A DNA stretch of 18,249 bases from Bacteroidales bacterium UBA1733 (GCA_002315795.1 DCIF01000119.1:1-18249); one strand, 5' to 3'; shown: positions 1-7,735, numbered from the stretch's first letter. Numbers and translations are program-made. The notes: a model not told the origin generated them from the letters alone.

Positions 1-968
1 GCAAAAAGGATGTTGCTCCCTCCGTCCATGCTGGTCGTATTGGTCATCGTCGAACCATCTAAAAGGTTCTCGCGCACGTTGGTGTTTTCTACCGTTGGGG
101 TGTTAAGATACATCTCGCTGGCATTGACCGAGAGGGTGAGCTTATCCTTCTGTGTCATGACATAGACGTTGCCGCCATTGGTGCGGTTACCTGCCTGTAG
201 GCCTACGCTTCCGGTGTATCCTTCCATACCGGTCTTGACATCGGTCACGAAGTTGAGAATGCCACCGACGCCCTCAGCATCGTACTTGGCACCCGGATTG
301 GCGAGCACCTCGATGTTCTTGATGCTCTGTGCAGGGATGGCCTTCAGGGTCTCCTTCGGATTGCCGCTGAGCATGGCGCTGGGTTTGCCATTCATATAGA
401 TCTGGAAGTTCGAACTGCCATTGACCTGGATATTGTCCTCACCATCGACGGTTACCATAGGCACCTTACGCAGCATCTCAATGAGGGTATTGGTCTTGGC
501 ATCAGGATCATCGGCCACACTGTAGGCTATCTTCTCGCCATCCATCCTGACCAGTGGCTTCTGCACGGCTACGACTACATCTTCAAGGCTCTGTGCCGAC
601 TCGCTGATCAGCATGGTACCAAGATCAAGGTGTTTCTGGCCACTGCTGACGGTAAACTCACGGGTGATAGGGGTGCGTCCGATGCTGGTGATGAGCAAAG
701 TATATTGACCCTTGTTCTTCAAAGTCAGATTAAACCGGCCATTGATATCGGTAGTACCCATGGCTGCTGCCTTATCGTTCTCCTGCTTCACGCCAGCCTT
801 CCAGACGCGGAGGGTTGCCATAGGTTCGCCTTCCTGTGTCAGAGAGTCAATTACACAACCGGTGAGCTCTATGCTCTGTGCAGGAGCTTCAGCTGGTGCA
901 TTGCTTGCCATTACTACTTGTGTGGTCATTGCGGTCAGCGCGAGGCCGAGAAACATTGTCTTGTTCAT
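1..968 (-). CDS. TonB-dependent outer-membrane receptor, N-terminal part (cut by window edge)
   Basis: Only the first ~322 residues lie in the window; the barrel continues beyond base 1. The start is the ATG at 966-968. It gives a typical signal peptide (K3 then a hydrophobic stretch, with a likely cut after about residue 21), so the product is exported. Residues about 33-122 look like a carboxypeptidase-regulatory-like beta-sandwich (SIELTGCVIDSLTQ, then TTDINGRFNL and LLITSIGRTP). Residues about 130-245 are a TonB plug, with SLEDVVVAV at the start and IEVLANPGAKYDAEGVGGIL near 219-238. This arrangement fits the Bacteroidetes 'outer membrane beta-barrel protein' family with a TonB-type plug, which usually runs to 750-900 residues. 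The transported substrate cannot be told, and no SusD partner is visible in the part shown. The gene is divergent from the DUF1846 gene and shares a 226-base upstream region with it. Confidence 0.9.
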   Translation of the reverse strand, partial: MNKTMFLGLALTAMTTQVVMASNAPAEAPAQSIELTGCVIDSLTQEGEPMATLRVWKAGVKQENDKAAAMGTTDINGRFNLTLKNKGQYTLLITSIGRTPITREFTVSSGQKHLDLGTMLISESAQSLEDVVVAVQKPLVRMDGEKIAYSVADDPDAKTNTLIEMLRKVPMVTVDGEDNIQVNGSSNFQIYMNGKPSAMLSGNPKETLKAIPAQSIKNIEVLANPGAKYDAEGVGGILNFVTDVKTGMEGYTGSVGLQAGNRTNGGNVYVMTQKDKLTLSVNASEMYLNTPTVENTNVRENLLDGSTMTNTTSMDGGSNILF

Positions 969-1000
969 ATCGTTTAAGTTTAGATGTTAATTTCGTTGAT

Positions 1001-1031
1001 CAGCGTCAAAGCTTTTGTTTTTTTGACGCTG
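1001..1031 (-). promoter_or_regulatory. 10-bp perfect stem-loop in the leader of the TonB receptor gene
   Basis: CAGCGTCAAA (1001-1010) is the exact reverse complement of TTTGACGCTG (1022-1031), with an 11-base A/T-rich loop between. It ends 32 bases before the receptor start codon. If transcription starts upstream of 1031 on the minus strand, this forms a stable hairpin at the 5' end of the mRNA. It could stabilise the transcript, block the start region or bind a regulator; as DNA it could also be an operator. No U-run follows on the receptor-coding strand, so it is not a normal terminator. The inverted repeat is directly visible; its function is unknown. Confidence 0.5.
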
Positions 1032-1057
1032 CAAAGTAACAGCAAAACGCAAACATA
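1032..1057 (-). promoter_or_regulatory. Candidate -7 elements for the TonB receptor gene
   Basis: Two Bacteroidetes-type -7 boxes (TAnnTTTG) can be read on the minus strand. TATGTTTG (complement of 1050-1057) is a perfect match. TTACTTTG (complement of 1032-1039) has one mismatch. Neither has a clear TTTG at the usual 19-21 base spacing upstream, so the choice is open. The upstream box would place the whole 1001-1031 stem-loop in the mRNA and put the palindrome at 1066-1080 over the -33 region. Confidence 0.35.
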
Positions 1058-1065
1058 TAAAAATA

Positions 1066-1101
1066 GATTTCGACGAAATCACCCCTGTATTTCGACGAAA
1101 T
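1066..1101. promoter_or_regulatory. Pair of identical palindromes, putative operator
   Basis: GATTTCG-A-CGAAATC (1066-1080) and ATTTCG-A-CGAAAT (1089-1101) share the 13-base core ATTTCGACGAAAT, an inverted repeat around one central A. The centres (1073 and 1095) are 22 bases apart, about two helical turns, so both sites would face the same side of the DNA. The pair lies between divergent promoters: just upstream of the -33 box of the DUF1846 gene and over or upstream of the receptor promoter. That is the usual geometry of a tandem dimer binding site. I do not recognise the regulator. Confidence 0.5.
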
Positions 1102-1121
1102 CAAAAAAAAACTGACATTTA

Positions 1122-1153
1122 TTTGTTAAATTGAATAATTTTTAGTAATTTTG
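1122..1153 (+). promoter_or_regulatory. Consensus Bacteroidetes promoter for the DUF1846 gene
   Basis: TTTG at 1122-1125, then 20 bases, then TAATTTTG at 1146-1153. This matches the Bacteroidetes primary sigma consensus TTTG-N(19-21)-TAnnTTTG. Transcription should start near 1160, leaving a leader of roughly 35 bases before the ATG at 1195. No strong Shine-Dalgarno is seen, which is normal in this phylum. Confidence 0.7.
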
Positions 1154-1194
1154 CACGCGTTATTTTGTTTTAAACTACTTTATATAATACTGCT

Positions 1195-2673
1195 ATGCAA
1201 ATAGGATTTGATAACGACAAATATCTCCGAATCCAATCAGAGCATATTAAGGAGCGTATTGCCAAGTTCGGCAACAAACTCTACCTCGAATTAGGCGGCA
1301 AACTCTTCGATGACCATCATGCCAGCCGTGTTCTCCCAGGTTTCCAGCCAGACAGTAAACTTCGCATGTTCAAGCAGTTGAGCGATCAGATTGAGATCGT
1401 CATCGTCATCAGTGCATTGGATATTGAGAAGAATAAGGTACGTCAGGACCTCGGCATCACTTACGACATGGACGTACTGCGTCTGCGCACCGAATTTATG
1501 AATCGTGGCTTCATGGTAGGTTCGGTAGTCATCACCCATTACAACGGTCAGAGCAGTGCCGACACCTATCGACAGAAGCTGGAACGTATGGGCATCAAGG
1601 CCTATTATCATTACACCATCGAGGGTTATCCACATGACGTGGCACTCATCGACTCTGATGAGGGCTTCGGTAAGAACGATTACGTAGAGACCTCTCGCCC
1701 ACTCGTCATCGTCACCGCCCCTGGTCCTGGTAGCGGCAAGATGGCCGTATGTCTCAGCCAGCTCTATAACGAGCACAAGCGTGGCATCACCGCCGGTTAT
1801 GCCAAGTTCGAGACTTTCCCTGTCTGGAACCTCCCACTCAAGCACCCGGTCAACATTGCATACGAGGCAGCTACGGCCGACATGAACGACATCAACATGA
1901 TCGACCCATTCCACATGGATGCATACGGCAAGATTGCCATCAACTACAACCGTGACATCGAGGTATTCCCAGTGCTCAACGCGCTGTTCGAAGGCATCTA
2001 CGGCGAGAACCCATACAAGTCGCCTACCGATATGGGTGTCAATATGGTGGGTTACTGTATCAGCAACGACGATGTCTGCTGCACAGCTTCTAAAGACGAG
2101 ATCATCCGCCGTTACTTCACCGCACTCAATCACATGGCTGATGGCGATGGCAACGAACATGAAGTCAGCAAGATTGCGCTTCTCTTCAAGCAGGCAGGCA
2201 TCAACACCGCTTACCGTAAGACCACTGTATCAGCACGCGAGATCAAAGAACAGACCGGTCACACTGCTGCTGCCATGGAGCTCGAAGACGGAACCATCAT
2301 CACCGCTCACAGCAGCGAGCTGCTTGGCTGTAGCGCCGCACTCCTTATTAATGTAATGAAGTATCTGGCCGAGATCGATCATGAGCTCAAGCTCATCCCT
2401 CAGGAGATGATCGAACCAATACAGAAGACCAAGGTAGAATATCTGGGTGGCCACAATCCTCGTCTGCATACCGACGAAGTACTCGTAGCCCTGAGCGTAC
2501 TCAGCCAGCATGACGATCGCTGCCGTCAGGCCCTTGCCCAGTTGCCTAAGCTCCGCGGCTGTCAGGTACATTGCACCGTGATGCTCTCGGACGTTGATCG
2601 TAAGATCTTCAAGAAGCTCGGTGTGGGTCTCACCTGCGACCCAGTCAAGAAAGGTGGTACTTCAAACATGTAA
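1195..2673 (+). CDS. DUF1846 family protein, function unknown
   Basis: A 492-residue protein, full length for the DUF1846 family, which is widespread in Firmicutes and Bacteroidetes and has no settled function to my knowledge. Family-typical stretches are YNRDIEVFPVL (251-261) and KSPTDMGVNMVG (275-286). A glycine-rich loop, APGPGSGKMAV at 175-185, follows a hydrophobic strand (PLVIVT). It resembles a nucleotide-binding P-loop but does not meet the strict GxxxxGK[ST] spacing, so ATP or GTP binding is not assured. There is no signal peptide or membrane segment, so it is probably cytosolic. The gene is a single unit, with a consensus promoter upstream and a hairpin terminator downstream. Codons are strongly C-ending (gac, aac, atc, ttc), unlike the more mixed minus-strand genes, which suggests high expression. 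A long antisense open frame inside it is most likely a by-product of that bias. Confidence 0.9.
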   Translation: MQIGFDNDKYLRIQSEHIKERIAKFGNKLYLELGGKLFDDHHASRVLPGFQPDSKLRMFKQLSDQIEIVIVISALDIEKNKVRQDLGITYDMDVLRLRTEFMNRGFMVGSVVITHYNGQSSADTYRQKLERMGIKAYYHYTIEGYPHDVALIDSDEGFGKNDYVETSRPLVIVTAPGPGSGKMAVCLSQLYNEHKRGITAGYAKFETFPVWNLPLKHPVNIAYEAATADMNDINMIDPFHMDAYGKIAINYNRDIEVFPVLNALFEGIYGENPYKSPTDMGVNMVGYCISNDDVCCTASKDEIIRRYFTALNHMADGDGNEHEVSKIALLFKQAGINTAYRKTTVSAREIKEQTGHTAAAMELEDGTIITAHSSELLGCSAALLINVMKYLAEIDHELKLIPQEMIEPIQKTKVEYLGGHNPRLHTDEVLVALSVLSQHDDRCRQALAQLPKLRGCQVHCTVMLSDVDRKIFKKLGVGLTCDPVKKGGTSNM

Positions 2674-2706
2674 GTGTCTGAGAAGAATATCAAGTTAATG
2701 ATACAG

Positions 2707-2745
2707 AACACCCCCGTCACAGATTGCTTGTGGCGGGGGTGTTTA
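2707..2745 (+). terminator. Hairpin terminator after the DUF1846 gene, possibly bidirectional
   Basis: A 14-base stem, 2707-2720 (AACACCCCCGTCAC) with 2730-2743 (GTGGCGGGGGTGTT), has one G-U wobble and a 9-base loop. It ends in a short T run on the plus strand. It sits between the ends of two convergent genes (stops at 2673 and 2781). The T run is short, and on the minus strand there is almost none, so termination of asnA here is less certain. Confidence 0.75.
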
Positions 2746-2780
2746 TGATAGAAGTTCGCTTTTCAATGAGATGATGATGA

Positions 2781-3818
2781 TCAGATCAGGGCAATGCCAG
2801 CTTCGTGGCACTTGCAACGCATCTCTTCCGGCCAGATGCTCGACTGGGTCTCACCGATGTGAGCCTTGTGGAGAAGCACCATGCAGAGACGGCTCTGACC
2901 AATGCCACCACCAATAGAGAGTGGCAACTCGCCCTCGAGCAAACGCTTGTGGAAGAAGAGCGAAACACGGTCTTCCTTACCGGTGAGTTTCAGCTGGTGA
3001 AGGAGTGCCTCCGGATCGACACGAATACCCATAGAAGAAAGCTCCATGGCACGATTGAGGACAGGATACCATACAAGAAGGTCACCGTTCAAACCGAGGA
3101 AGCCTTCTTCATTCTCAGTGGTCCAGTCATCATAGTCAGGAGCGCGCAGATCATGTTCCTTACCGTCGGCCAACTTACCGCCAATGCCCATAATGAAGAC
3201 GGCGCCATGCTTCTTACAGATGGCATCTTCACGCTCTTTTGGAGTCATGTCAGGATACATCTGACGCAACTGCTCTGAATGAATAAAGAAGATATCTTCT
3301 GGAAGGAATGGCTTGATAGAAGGATAAGTCTCGCAGATATAGAATTCGGTGCGAAGAATGGCGCTATAGATCTTGCGTACGATCTTCTTAAGGAAAGCGA
3401 TATTACGCTCACCTTTGACCATGACACGCTCCCAGTCCCACTGATCGACGTAGAGTGAATGTACATTATCAAGCTCTTCGTCGGCACGAATGGCATTCAT
3501 ATCGGTAACGATGCCAAAACCCGGATCAATCTTGTATTCGGCCAAAGTATTGCGCTTCCACTTAGCCAATGAGTGAACCACCTCGGCTCTGGCTTCATCC
3601 ATATCTTTGATTGGGAAGTTGACGGCACGCTCTACTCCATTAAGGTCATCGTTCATACCTAAACCTCGCAACACAAAAAGAGGAGCTGTGACGCGACGGA
3701 GACGAAGCTCGGTGCTCAGGCTCTGCAAAAAGAAGTCCTTGATTTTCTTGATAGCCTGCTCGGTCTGCTTAAGGTCGAGGGCTGACTTATAGTCTTCAGG
3801 GATAATTAACTGACTCAT
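2781..3818 (-). CDS. asnA: Aspartate--ammonia ligase (asparagine synthetase A)
   Basis: Makes asparagine from aspartate, ammonia and ATP (giving AMP and PPi) in the cytosol. It has a class II aminoacyl-tRNA-synthetase-like fold. The 345-residue product matches E. coli AsnA along its whole length: VVHSLAKWKR (80-89), YVDQWDWERVM (123-133), FIMGIGGKLADG (208-219), RAPDYDDW (225-232), LNGDLLVW (243-250), SSMGIRVD (261-268) and the ATP-site motif GGGIGQSRL (303-311). It is about 15 residues longer than the E. coli enzyme, mostly at the ends. The ATG at 3816-3818 is preceded at a short distance by a consensus promoter, so it is probably a separate unit from the cluster upstream. It uses ammonia, not glutamine, as nitrogen donor, unlike AsnB. 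Confidence 0.97.
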   Translation of the reverse strand: MSQLIIPEDYKSALDLKQTEQAIKKIKDFFLQSLSTELRLRRVTAPLFVLRGLGMNDDLNGVERAVNFPIKDMDEARAEVVHSLAKWKRNTLAEYKIDPGFGIVTDMNAIRADEELDNVHSLYVDQWDWERVMVKGERNIAFLKKIVRKIYSAILRTEFYICETYPSIKPFLPEDIFFIHSEQLRQMYPDMTPKEREDAICKKHGAVFIMGIGGKLADGKEHDLRAPDYDDWTTENEEGFLGLNGDLLVWYPVLNRAMELSSMGIRVDPEALLHQLKLTGKEDRVSLFFHKRLLEGELPLSIGGGIGQSRLCMVLLHKAHIGETQSSIWPEEMRCKCHEAGIALI

Positions 3819-3847
3819 TCTAGAGATTTGATTTCATTTACGGGGTG

Positions 3848-3879
3848 CAAATTTACACAAAAATTTCAGTTTCACCAAA
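3848..3879 (-). promoter_or_regulatory. Consensus Bacteroidetes promoter for asnA
   Basis: On the minus strand TTTG (complement of 3876-3879), 20 bases, then TAAATTTG (complement of 3848-3855). This is an exact match to TTTG-N20-TAnnTTTG. It would start a transcript near 3840, about 20 bases before the asnA start. It indicates asnA is transcribed independently of the phospholipase D gene that ends at 3916. Confidence 0.75.
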
Positions 3880-3915
3880 CATTTGTTATAAAAACTGCAA
3901 TTTCGGTCGCAAAAT

Positions 3916-5163
3916 TTATAAAATTGGTGTAAAAAACCTATCAATCCACCAACCTTTGCATCGAAAACCGTATGAATAATTCTCCTTGTAGTAGGGAATG
4001 GAGAAGGTATCGCATTGGAGTTTGTCTTCGGCAAAAATCTGATTCAGTTCACGGGTGACCTCCGGATTGAAGATAAAGGAGGAGGCTTCATAATCCCATT
4101 TGAGCGAGCGGCTGTTCAGATTGGCCGAACCCACCATGCTGACCTGACCATCGATCATCATGATCTTGCTGTGGTGAAACTTGCCTTTATATAAAAAGAT
4201 GTGTGCACCGTGCTTGAGGAGGCGCTTGGCAAAATGATAATTGCCGTATGAGAGCATGGGTGAGTCGCCCACCTTGCTGAAAAGCACTTCCATGTACACT
4301 CCCCTGTCAAGCGCTCGTATCATGGCCTGACGTACGGTATGTGTCGGCAACAGGTAAGGTGAGACAAGACGGATGGTGTCACGAGCGGCATCGAAAGCTG
4401 CAATGATGGCATTGCGTGTCTCGGCTTGTTTCTGGTAACCACCGTTGTGGACGCGCTCGAAATAGACGACAGAAGGTAATGAGGAGTGAGGAGTGAGAAG
4501 TGAGGAATTGTTGCCTCCCTCATTGAAAGTATAAGGACGAGAACCTCCACTGGCTGCATATTGCGTATGGAAAAGCTTGGCCAGGCCCTCTACGGCAGGA
4601 CCTGTGATGCGTGCATGTGTATCGCGCCAGCCACCAAAAGCGGGTTTGCCTACGATGTAGTAATCAGCAATATTAAGACCACCGATGTAACCGATAGAAT
4701 CATCGATATTGACTATCTTGCGGTGATCACGGCAGACGTGATTGAACCACAGGTGCTTGTAACGGTCGAACATCTGGAAGTCAACACCTAACTGTGCCAG
4801 AGAATCGGCATACTCAGGTCGGCCCATGTTGTAATGACGCTCACGGTCTTTGTAATAATCGGTGACGACACGCACATCACAGCCACGCTGAGCCGCCTGC
4901 ACCAGATGATTCATGACGAGGGTGCCGATACTATCGCTGGCAAAGATGAAATATTCGATCCAGACACGATGCTTAGCCTGATCGATATCACTTATCAGCG
5001 CTTCGAACTTATCGTGGCCATTGGTATAGATAGAAACGTTCTGAGCCGGATAGGAAACAAGCCCCTCTCCTCTCAGATAACGCATCAAGAGACTGTCAGC
5101 ACGTTCGGCAGAGAAGGCGCTGACAGAGACAAGCAGGAACAGTATAGAGATGATTTTTCTCAA
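3916..5163 (-). CDS. Secreted phospholipase D / cardiolipin synthase-like protein
   Basis: A 415-residue enzyme of the PLD superfamily with two intact HKD motifs: H147-x-K149-x4-D154 (HRKIVNID, followed by GYIGGLNIAD) and H331-x-K333-x4-D338 (HSKIMMID, followed by SMVGSANLNSRS). The two-motif layout and the YFIFASDSIG and VSPYLLPT segments fit cardiolipin synthases, which join phosphatidyl groups; other phosphodiesterase activities are possible. Bacterial Cls enzymes usually start with transmembrane helices. This one has a plain signal peptide (residues 1-19, RKIISILFLLVSVSAFSA) with no lipobox cysteine, so it should be soluble in the periplasm. The start is TTG at 5161-5163; no ATG lies between it and the preceding stop, and the next ATG (residue 27) would remove the signal peptide. 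It is the last gene of the six-gene cluster, 16 bases after the receptor. A heptamer repeat encodes residues about 219-230. Confidence 0.88.
   Translation of the reverse strand: MRKIISILFLLVSVSAFSAERADSLLMRYLRGEGLVSYPAQNVSIYTNGHDKFEALISDIDQAKHRVWIEYFIFASDSIGTLVMNHLVQAAQRGCDVRVVTDYYKDRERHYNMGRPEYADSLAQLGVDFQMFDRYKHLWFNHVCRDHRKIVNIDDSIGYIGGLNIADYYIVGKPAFGGWRDTHARITGPAVEGLAKLFHTQYAASGGSRPYTFNEGGNNSSLLTPHSSLPSVVYFERVHNGGYQKQAETRNAIIAAFDAARDTIRLVSPYLLPTHTVRQAMIRALDRGVYMEVLFSKVGDSPMLSYGNYHFAKRLLKHGAHIFLYKGKFHHSKIMMIDGQVSMVGSANLNSRSLKWDYEASSFIFNPEVTRELNQIFAEDKLQCDTFSIPYYKENYSYGFRCKGWWIDRFFTPIL
4481..4508 (-). repeat. Four imperfect heptamer repeats inside the phospholipase D gene
   Basis: On the plus strand the units are GAGGAGT, GAGGAGT, GAGAAGT and GAGGAAT. 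In the coding frame they give a serine/leucine/proline stretch, SSLLTPHSSLP, between the two HKD halves (residues about 220-230). The unit length is not a multiple of three, so gain or loss of one unit would shift the frame. The stretch looks like an insertion in a loop and not part of the fold. Confidence 0.7.
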
Positions 5164-5179
5164 ACGTCAGGAGTATTAT

Positions 5180-7735
5180 TTAGAGTTTAATATTAATCTT
5201 AGCCATATAGCTGCGACTCATCTGCGGAACGGCATCAAGAAGCATTCCTCCGGCTTTATACTGCGCGTTGAAGAGGTTATAGCAGTCAAAGCTGAACTTC
5301 AGATTATGCCACTTCCAGTCAAGGCCAAGGTTGGCGGTAAACACAGGATTCTGAAGTTCGTTGGGGTACATATCATCATCAGACAATTGTATTTCATCTT
5401 TCTGTTGATGCTGCTTGAAATATTTTGCAAAAGATTCGAGCACATTCATCTTGAGCATATAGATATTACCCTGATAGTGCATATTGCCACGAACCCACAT
5501 AGAGCCAAATCGGTCATGGTCAAAAAGGATGCGGGAGGCTGTCAGATTGGCCAGCGTATTAGGCACATTGCAGACACGACCATGTACATAGGGGAAACCT
5601 CCAACCGAAGTAGCTTTCTGATATGTAAAATTGGCATTTACCAACGTGCGTGGCGCATGATATTCAATGACATTCTCAAAGCCAACAGTATTGATCTTAC
5701 CACTATTGACAATGACACCCTGTTCGTTATCCAAATTAGAGACATCCATGAAGACCACATTATCTACATGGTTGTAAAAGAGGTTACTCTCGACACGAAG
5801 ATTCAGCTGTGGCAGATTGGCTGTAGCGGTGAGCTGGAATGCATCCATCTTTTCGGCTCTCAGGTCTTCACCTCGATAAAGCGCAATACGGCTGGCACGA
5901 TAGATATAAGGCGCATCGACAAACGAATGGGCATAGCCGAGTTTGGCCGTAAAATATGAAACAGGTTGCCAGATCAGGGTGACTCGTGGCGAGAAACTGC
6001 TCAGTCGCTCGCTATTGATACGTGCCTTATGATCGAAGCGGAATCCACCGTTAAAGATGAGCTTATCTGTGAAGTAATGCTTCATCTGAAGGAAGGCAGA
6101 AAGGGTCTGTTCGTCACCCTGTTGGATAGCGGCAAGTGAGATCCCTGAAATCTCAGAGTAATGATGACCTAATACAAAGGAACCCTCTGGCAAATTAAAA
6201 TAGTCATACTGAATACCAGCCAGTAAGTTGCCACGTTGTTTTCCCGCCTTATAGTTAAAACCTATCTGAGCACTACCACCGAAAGTCTTGCTGCTCCAGT
6301 TAACACTCTGCCATACTCCGCGCGTTTGGACATTGGGTTTATTTTCTAAAATATAATTAACGAAAGGGCCATAATCACCATCTAATGCAGCCAAAATTGG
6401 CTCTCTCTCACCCAAAATCAGCATATTGAGAAAAGTACCAAGCAAAGAATTTATGCTATCGCCTAAAACATTGTAGAGCTGAGAGTCTTCGATCATGCCA
6501 TAGCCTGACATTTTCAACGAAAAATTGTCATATTTATGTTCATAATCGACTGAAGCCATATACTGTGTGCGTGACGTTCCTGGGGACGAACCACGATAGG
6601 TGGCATAATCATCGTATTCGAAAATATCGCCAGAGGCTATCTGACTATAATAAGGTGTTCGCTTACTCTGCTGTGCTGAAAAAAGGAAAGTCAGATCATC
6701 CCATCGGCAACGTAGTCCTATATCGAAAGCCGGTTTGTGGTTGAAACCACCGACATAACGGGTATTTTGACCACAATTATCATGTTTATATACCCAACTG
6801 CCATCTTCTTTGACATAATCAATAGACGATACTATTGCATCGTATGTAACCGGCTCTCCTTTGGAGTTGTAGAACGAAGCCCAGGCCATAACATCCTGTG
6901 TGAGATTACCCTTACCATATAAATAGGTACCGCCAATGGTCTGGTTCTTGCCTCCTGCGAAAGTGAGAGAATGGCCATCGATTTCAGAACCTCGACGTGT
7001 AATGATATTGACTACAGCCGTCAGCGCGACATTGCCATAAAGCGAAGAAGCAGGACCTCGGAGCACCTCAATCTGCTGGATCTTATCTAATGAAGTACGG
7101 AAATCAGGAGCCTCAGTATTAGAGGACTGACTGTTCAGACGATGGCCATCGAGCATGAAAAGGATGCTTTCCTGGTTCTGGCTATAGACACCACGCATGG
7201 CTAAATTGGTCTCCTGCCCCTCGATGATGGAAACACCGGGCACAAAGAGAGCCAGAAGTTCCTGGAGGTTACGTGCACCAGACATCTCAATCATCTGACG
7301 GGTGATCAGCGTGACAGGTACAGGAGCCTCGTCAAGCGATTCTGACTGCTGTGAAGCCGTACTGATCGTAGATTCGCCTTTCTTGAGTTTCTCTATCAGA
7401 TCTCGGAAACGCGGATTCTCATTATAGGCCGTATAGAACGGATCCTGACGGAGCAGCATGTCGGCATAGCGCTCACTCTGGGCGATCTCATCATAGTACA
7501 TACTGATGAGGCAGAGCATACGATAGACAGAGACACGCTGAGAGCCAGAGAACTCATGTTCATGTGCTTGAAGCAACTCACGGCACTCTTCGAACTGACC
7601 TACATCATAAAGATGTAAGGCCTGATCCAAAATGTCGGCTGTAGCTGACTGCTGTTGTGCCTGAGCAAACAACTGAGTGCCTATAACGGCAGGCGACAGA
7701 AGAAGGAGTGCTAATATAATAAAGAGCTTATGCAT
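5180..7735 (-). CDS. TonB-dependent outer-membrane receptor with TPR-like N-terminal domain
   Basis: An 851-residue receptor. Residues 1 to about 25 are a signal peptide (KLFIILALLLLSPAVIG). Residues about 32-118 form an all-helical, TPR-like unit (ILDQALHLYDVGQFEECREL, later LLRQDPFYTAYNENPRFRD). This replaces the carboxypeptidase-regulatory or STN domain common in Bacteroidetes receptors. The plug follows at about 134-250, with SLDEAPVPVTLITRQMIE, MLDGHRLN (194-201) and the diagnostic IEVLRGPASSLYGN (222-235) and VVNIITRRG (241-249). The rest is a beta barrel with the usual aromatic strands. Active uptake across the outer membrane with TonB/ExbBD is expected. The plug resembles the siderophore, haem and cobalamin receptor branch, but the substrate cannot be told. 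It lies 12 bases after the soluble histidine kinase and 16 before the phospholipase D gene, which suggests a link to the signalling genes. No SusD-like lipoprotein is present. Confidence 0.9.
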   Translation of the reverse strand: MHKLFIILALLLLSPAVIGTQLFAQAQQQSATADILDQALHLYDVGQFEECRELLQAHEHEFSGSQRVSVYRMLCLISMYYDEIAQSERYADMLLRQDPFYTAYNENPRFRDLIEKLKKGESTISTASQQSESLDEAPVPVTLITRQMIEMSGARNLQELLALFVPGVSIIEGQETNLAMRGVYSQNQESILFMLDGHRLNSQSSNTEAPDFRTSLDKIQQIEVLRGPASSLYGNVALTAVVNIITRRGSEIDGHSLTFAGGKNQTIGGTYLYGKGNLTQDVMAWASFYNSKGEPVTYDAIVSSIDYVKEDGSWVYKHDNCGQNTRYVGGFNHKPAFDIGLRCRWDDLTFLFSAQQSKRTPYYSQIASGDIFEYDDYATYRGSSPGTSRTQYMASVDYEHKYDNFSLKMSGYGMIEDSQLYNVLGDSINSLLGTFLNMLILGEREPILAALDGDYGPFVNYILENKPNVQTRGVWQSVNWSSKTFGGSAQIGFNYKAGKQRGNLLAGIQYDYFNLPEGSFVLGHHYSEISGISLAAIQQGDEQTLSAFLQMKHYFTDKLIFNGGFRFDHKARINSERLSSFSPRVTLIWQPVSYFTAKLGYAHSFVDAPYIYRASRIALYRGEDLRAEKMDAFQLTATANLPQLNLRVESNLFYNHVDNVVFMDVSNLDNEQGVIVNSGKINTVGFENVIEYHAPRTLVNANFTYQKATSVGGFPYVHGRVCNVPNTLANLTASRILFDHDRFGSMWVRGNMHYQGNIYMLKMNVLESFAKYFKQHQQKDEIQLSDDDMYPNELQNPVFTANLGLDWKWHNLKFSFDCYNLFNAQYKAGGMLLDAVPQMSRSYMAKINIKL

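Noticed and set aside
175..185. Entry refers to protein residues of the DUF1846 product: the glycine-rich loop as a true Walker A motif
   Set aside because: The spacing does not satisfy GxxxxGK[ST] (the residue after the lysine is Met and the first glycine is misplaced), so ATPase function is not claimed.
630..990. Two overlapping plus-strand open frames (630-977 and 712-990) across the start of the first TonB receptor
   Set aside because: They are antisense to the signal peptide and the carboxypeptidase-like domain, which are clearly coding on the minus strand.
1291..2160. 289-codon open frame on the minus strand inside the DUF1846 gene
   Set aside because: It overlaps a well-supported gene completely, is rich in Val, Asp and His as expected of the complement of C-ending codons, and resembles no family I know.
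3867..3897. Possible terminator hairpin after the phospholipase D gene (cagttt / aaactg)
   Set aside because: The stem is only 6 bases with a 19-base loop, and it overlaps the consensus asnA promoter.
5150..5959. 269-codon plus-strand open frame antisense to the TonB receptor
   Set aside because: Its translation has no recognisable domain and mirrors the conserved barrel of the receptor on the other strand; no promoter is seen for it.
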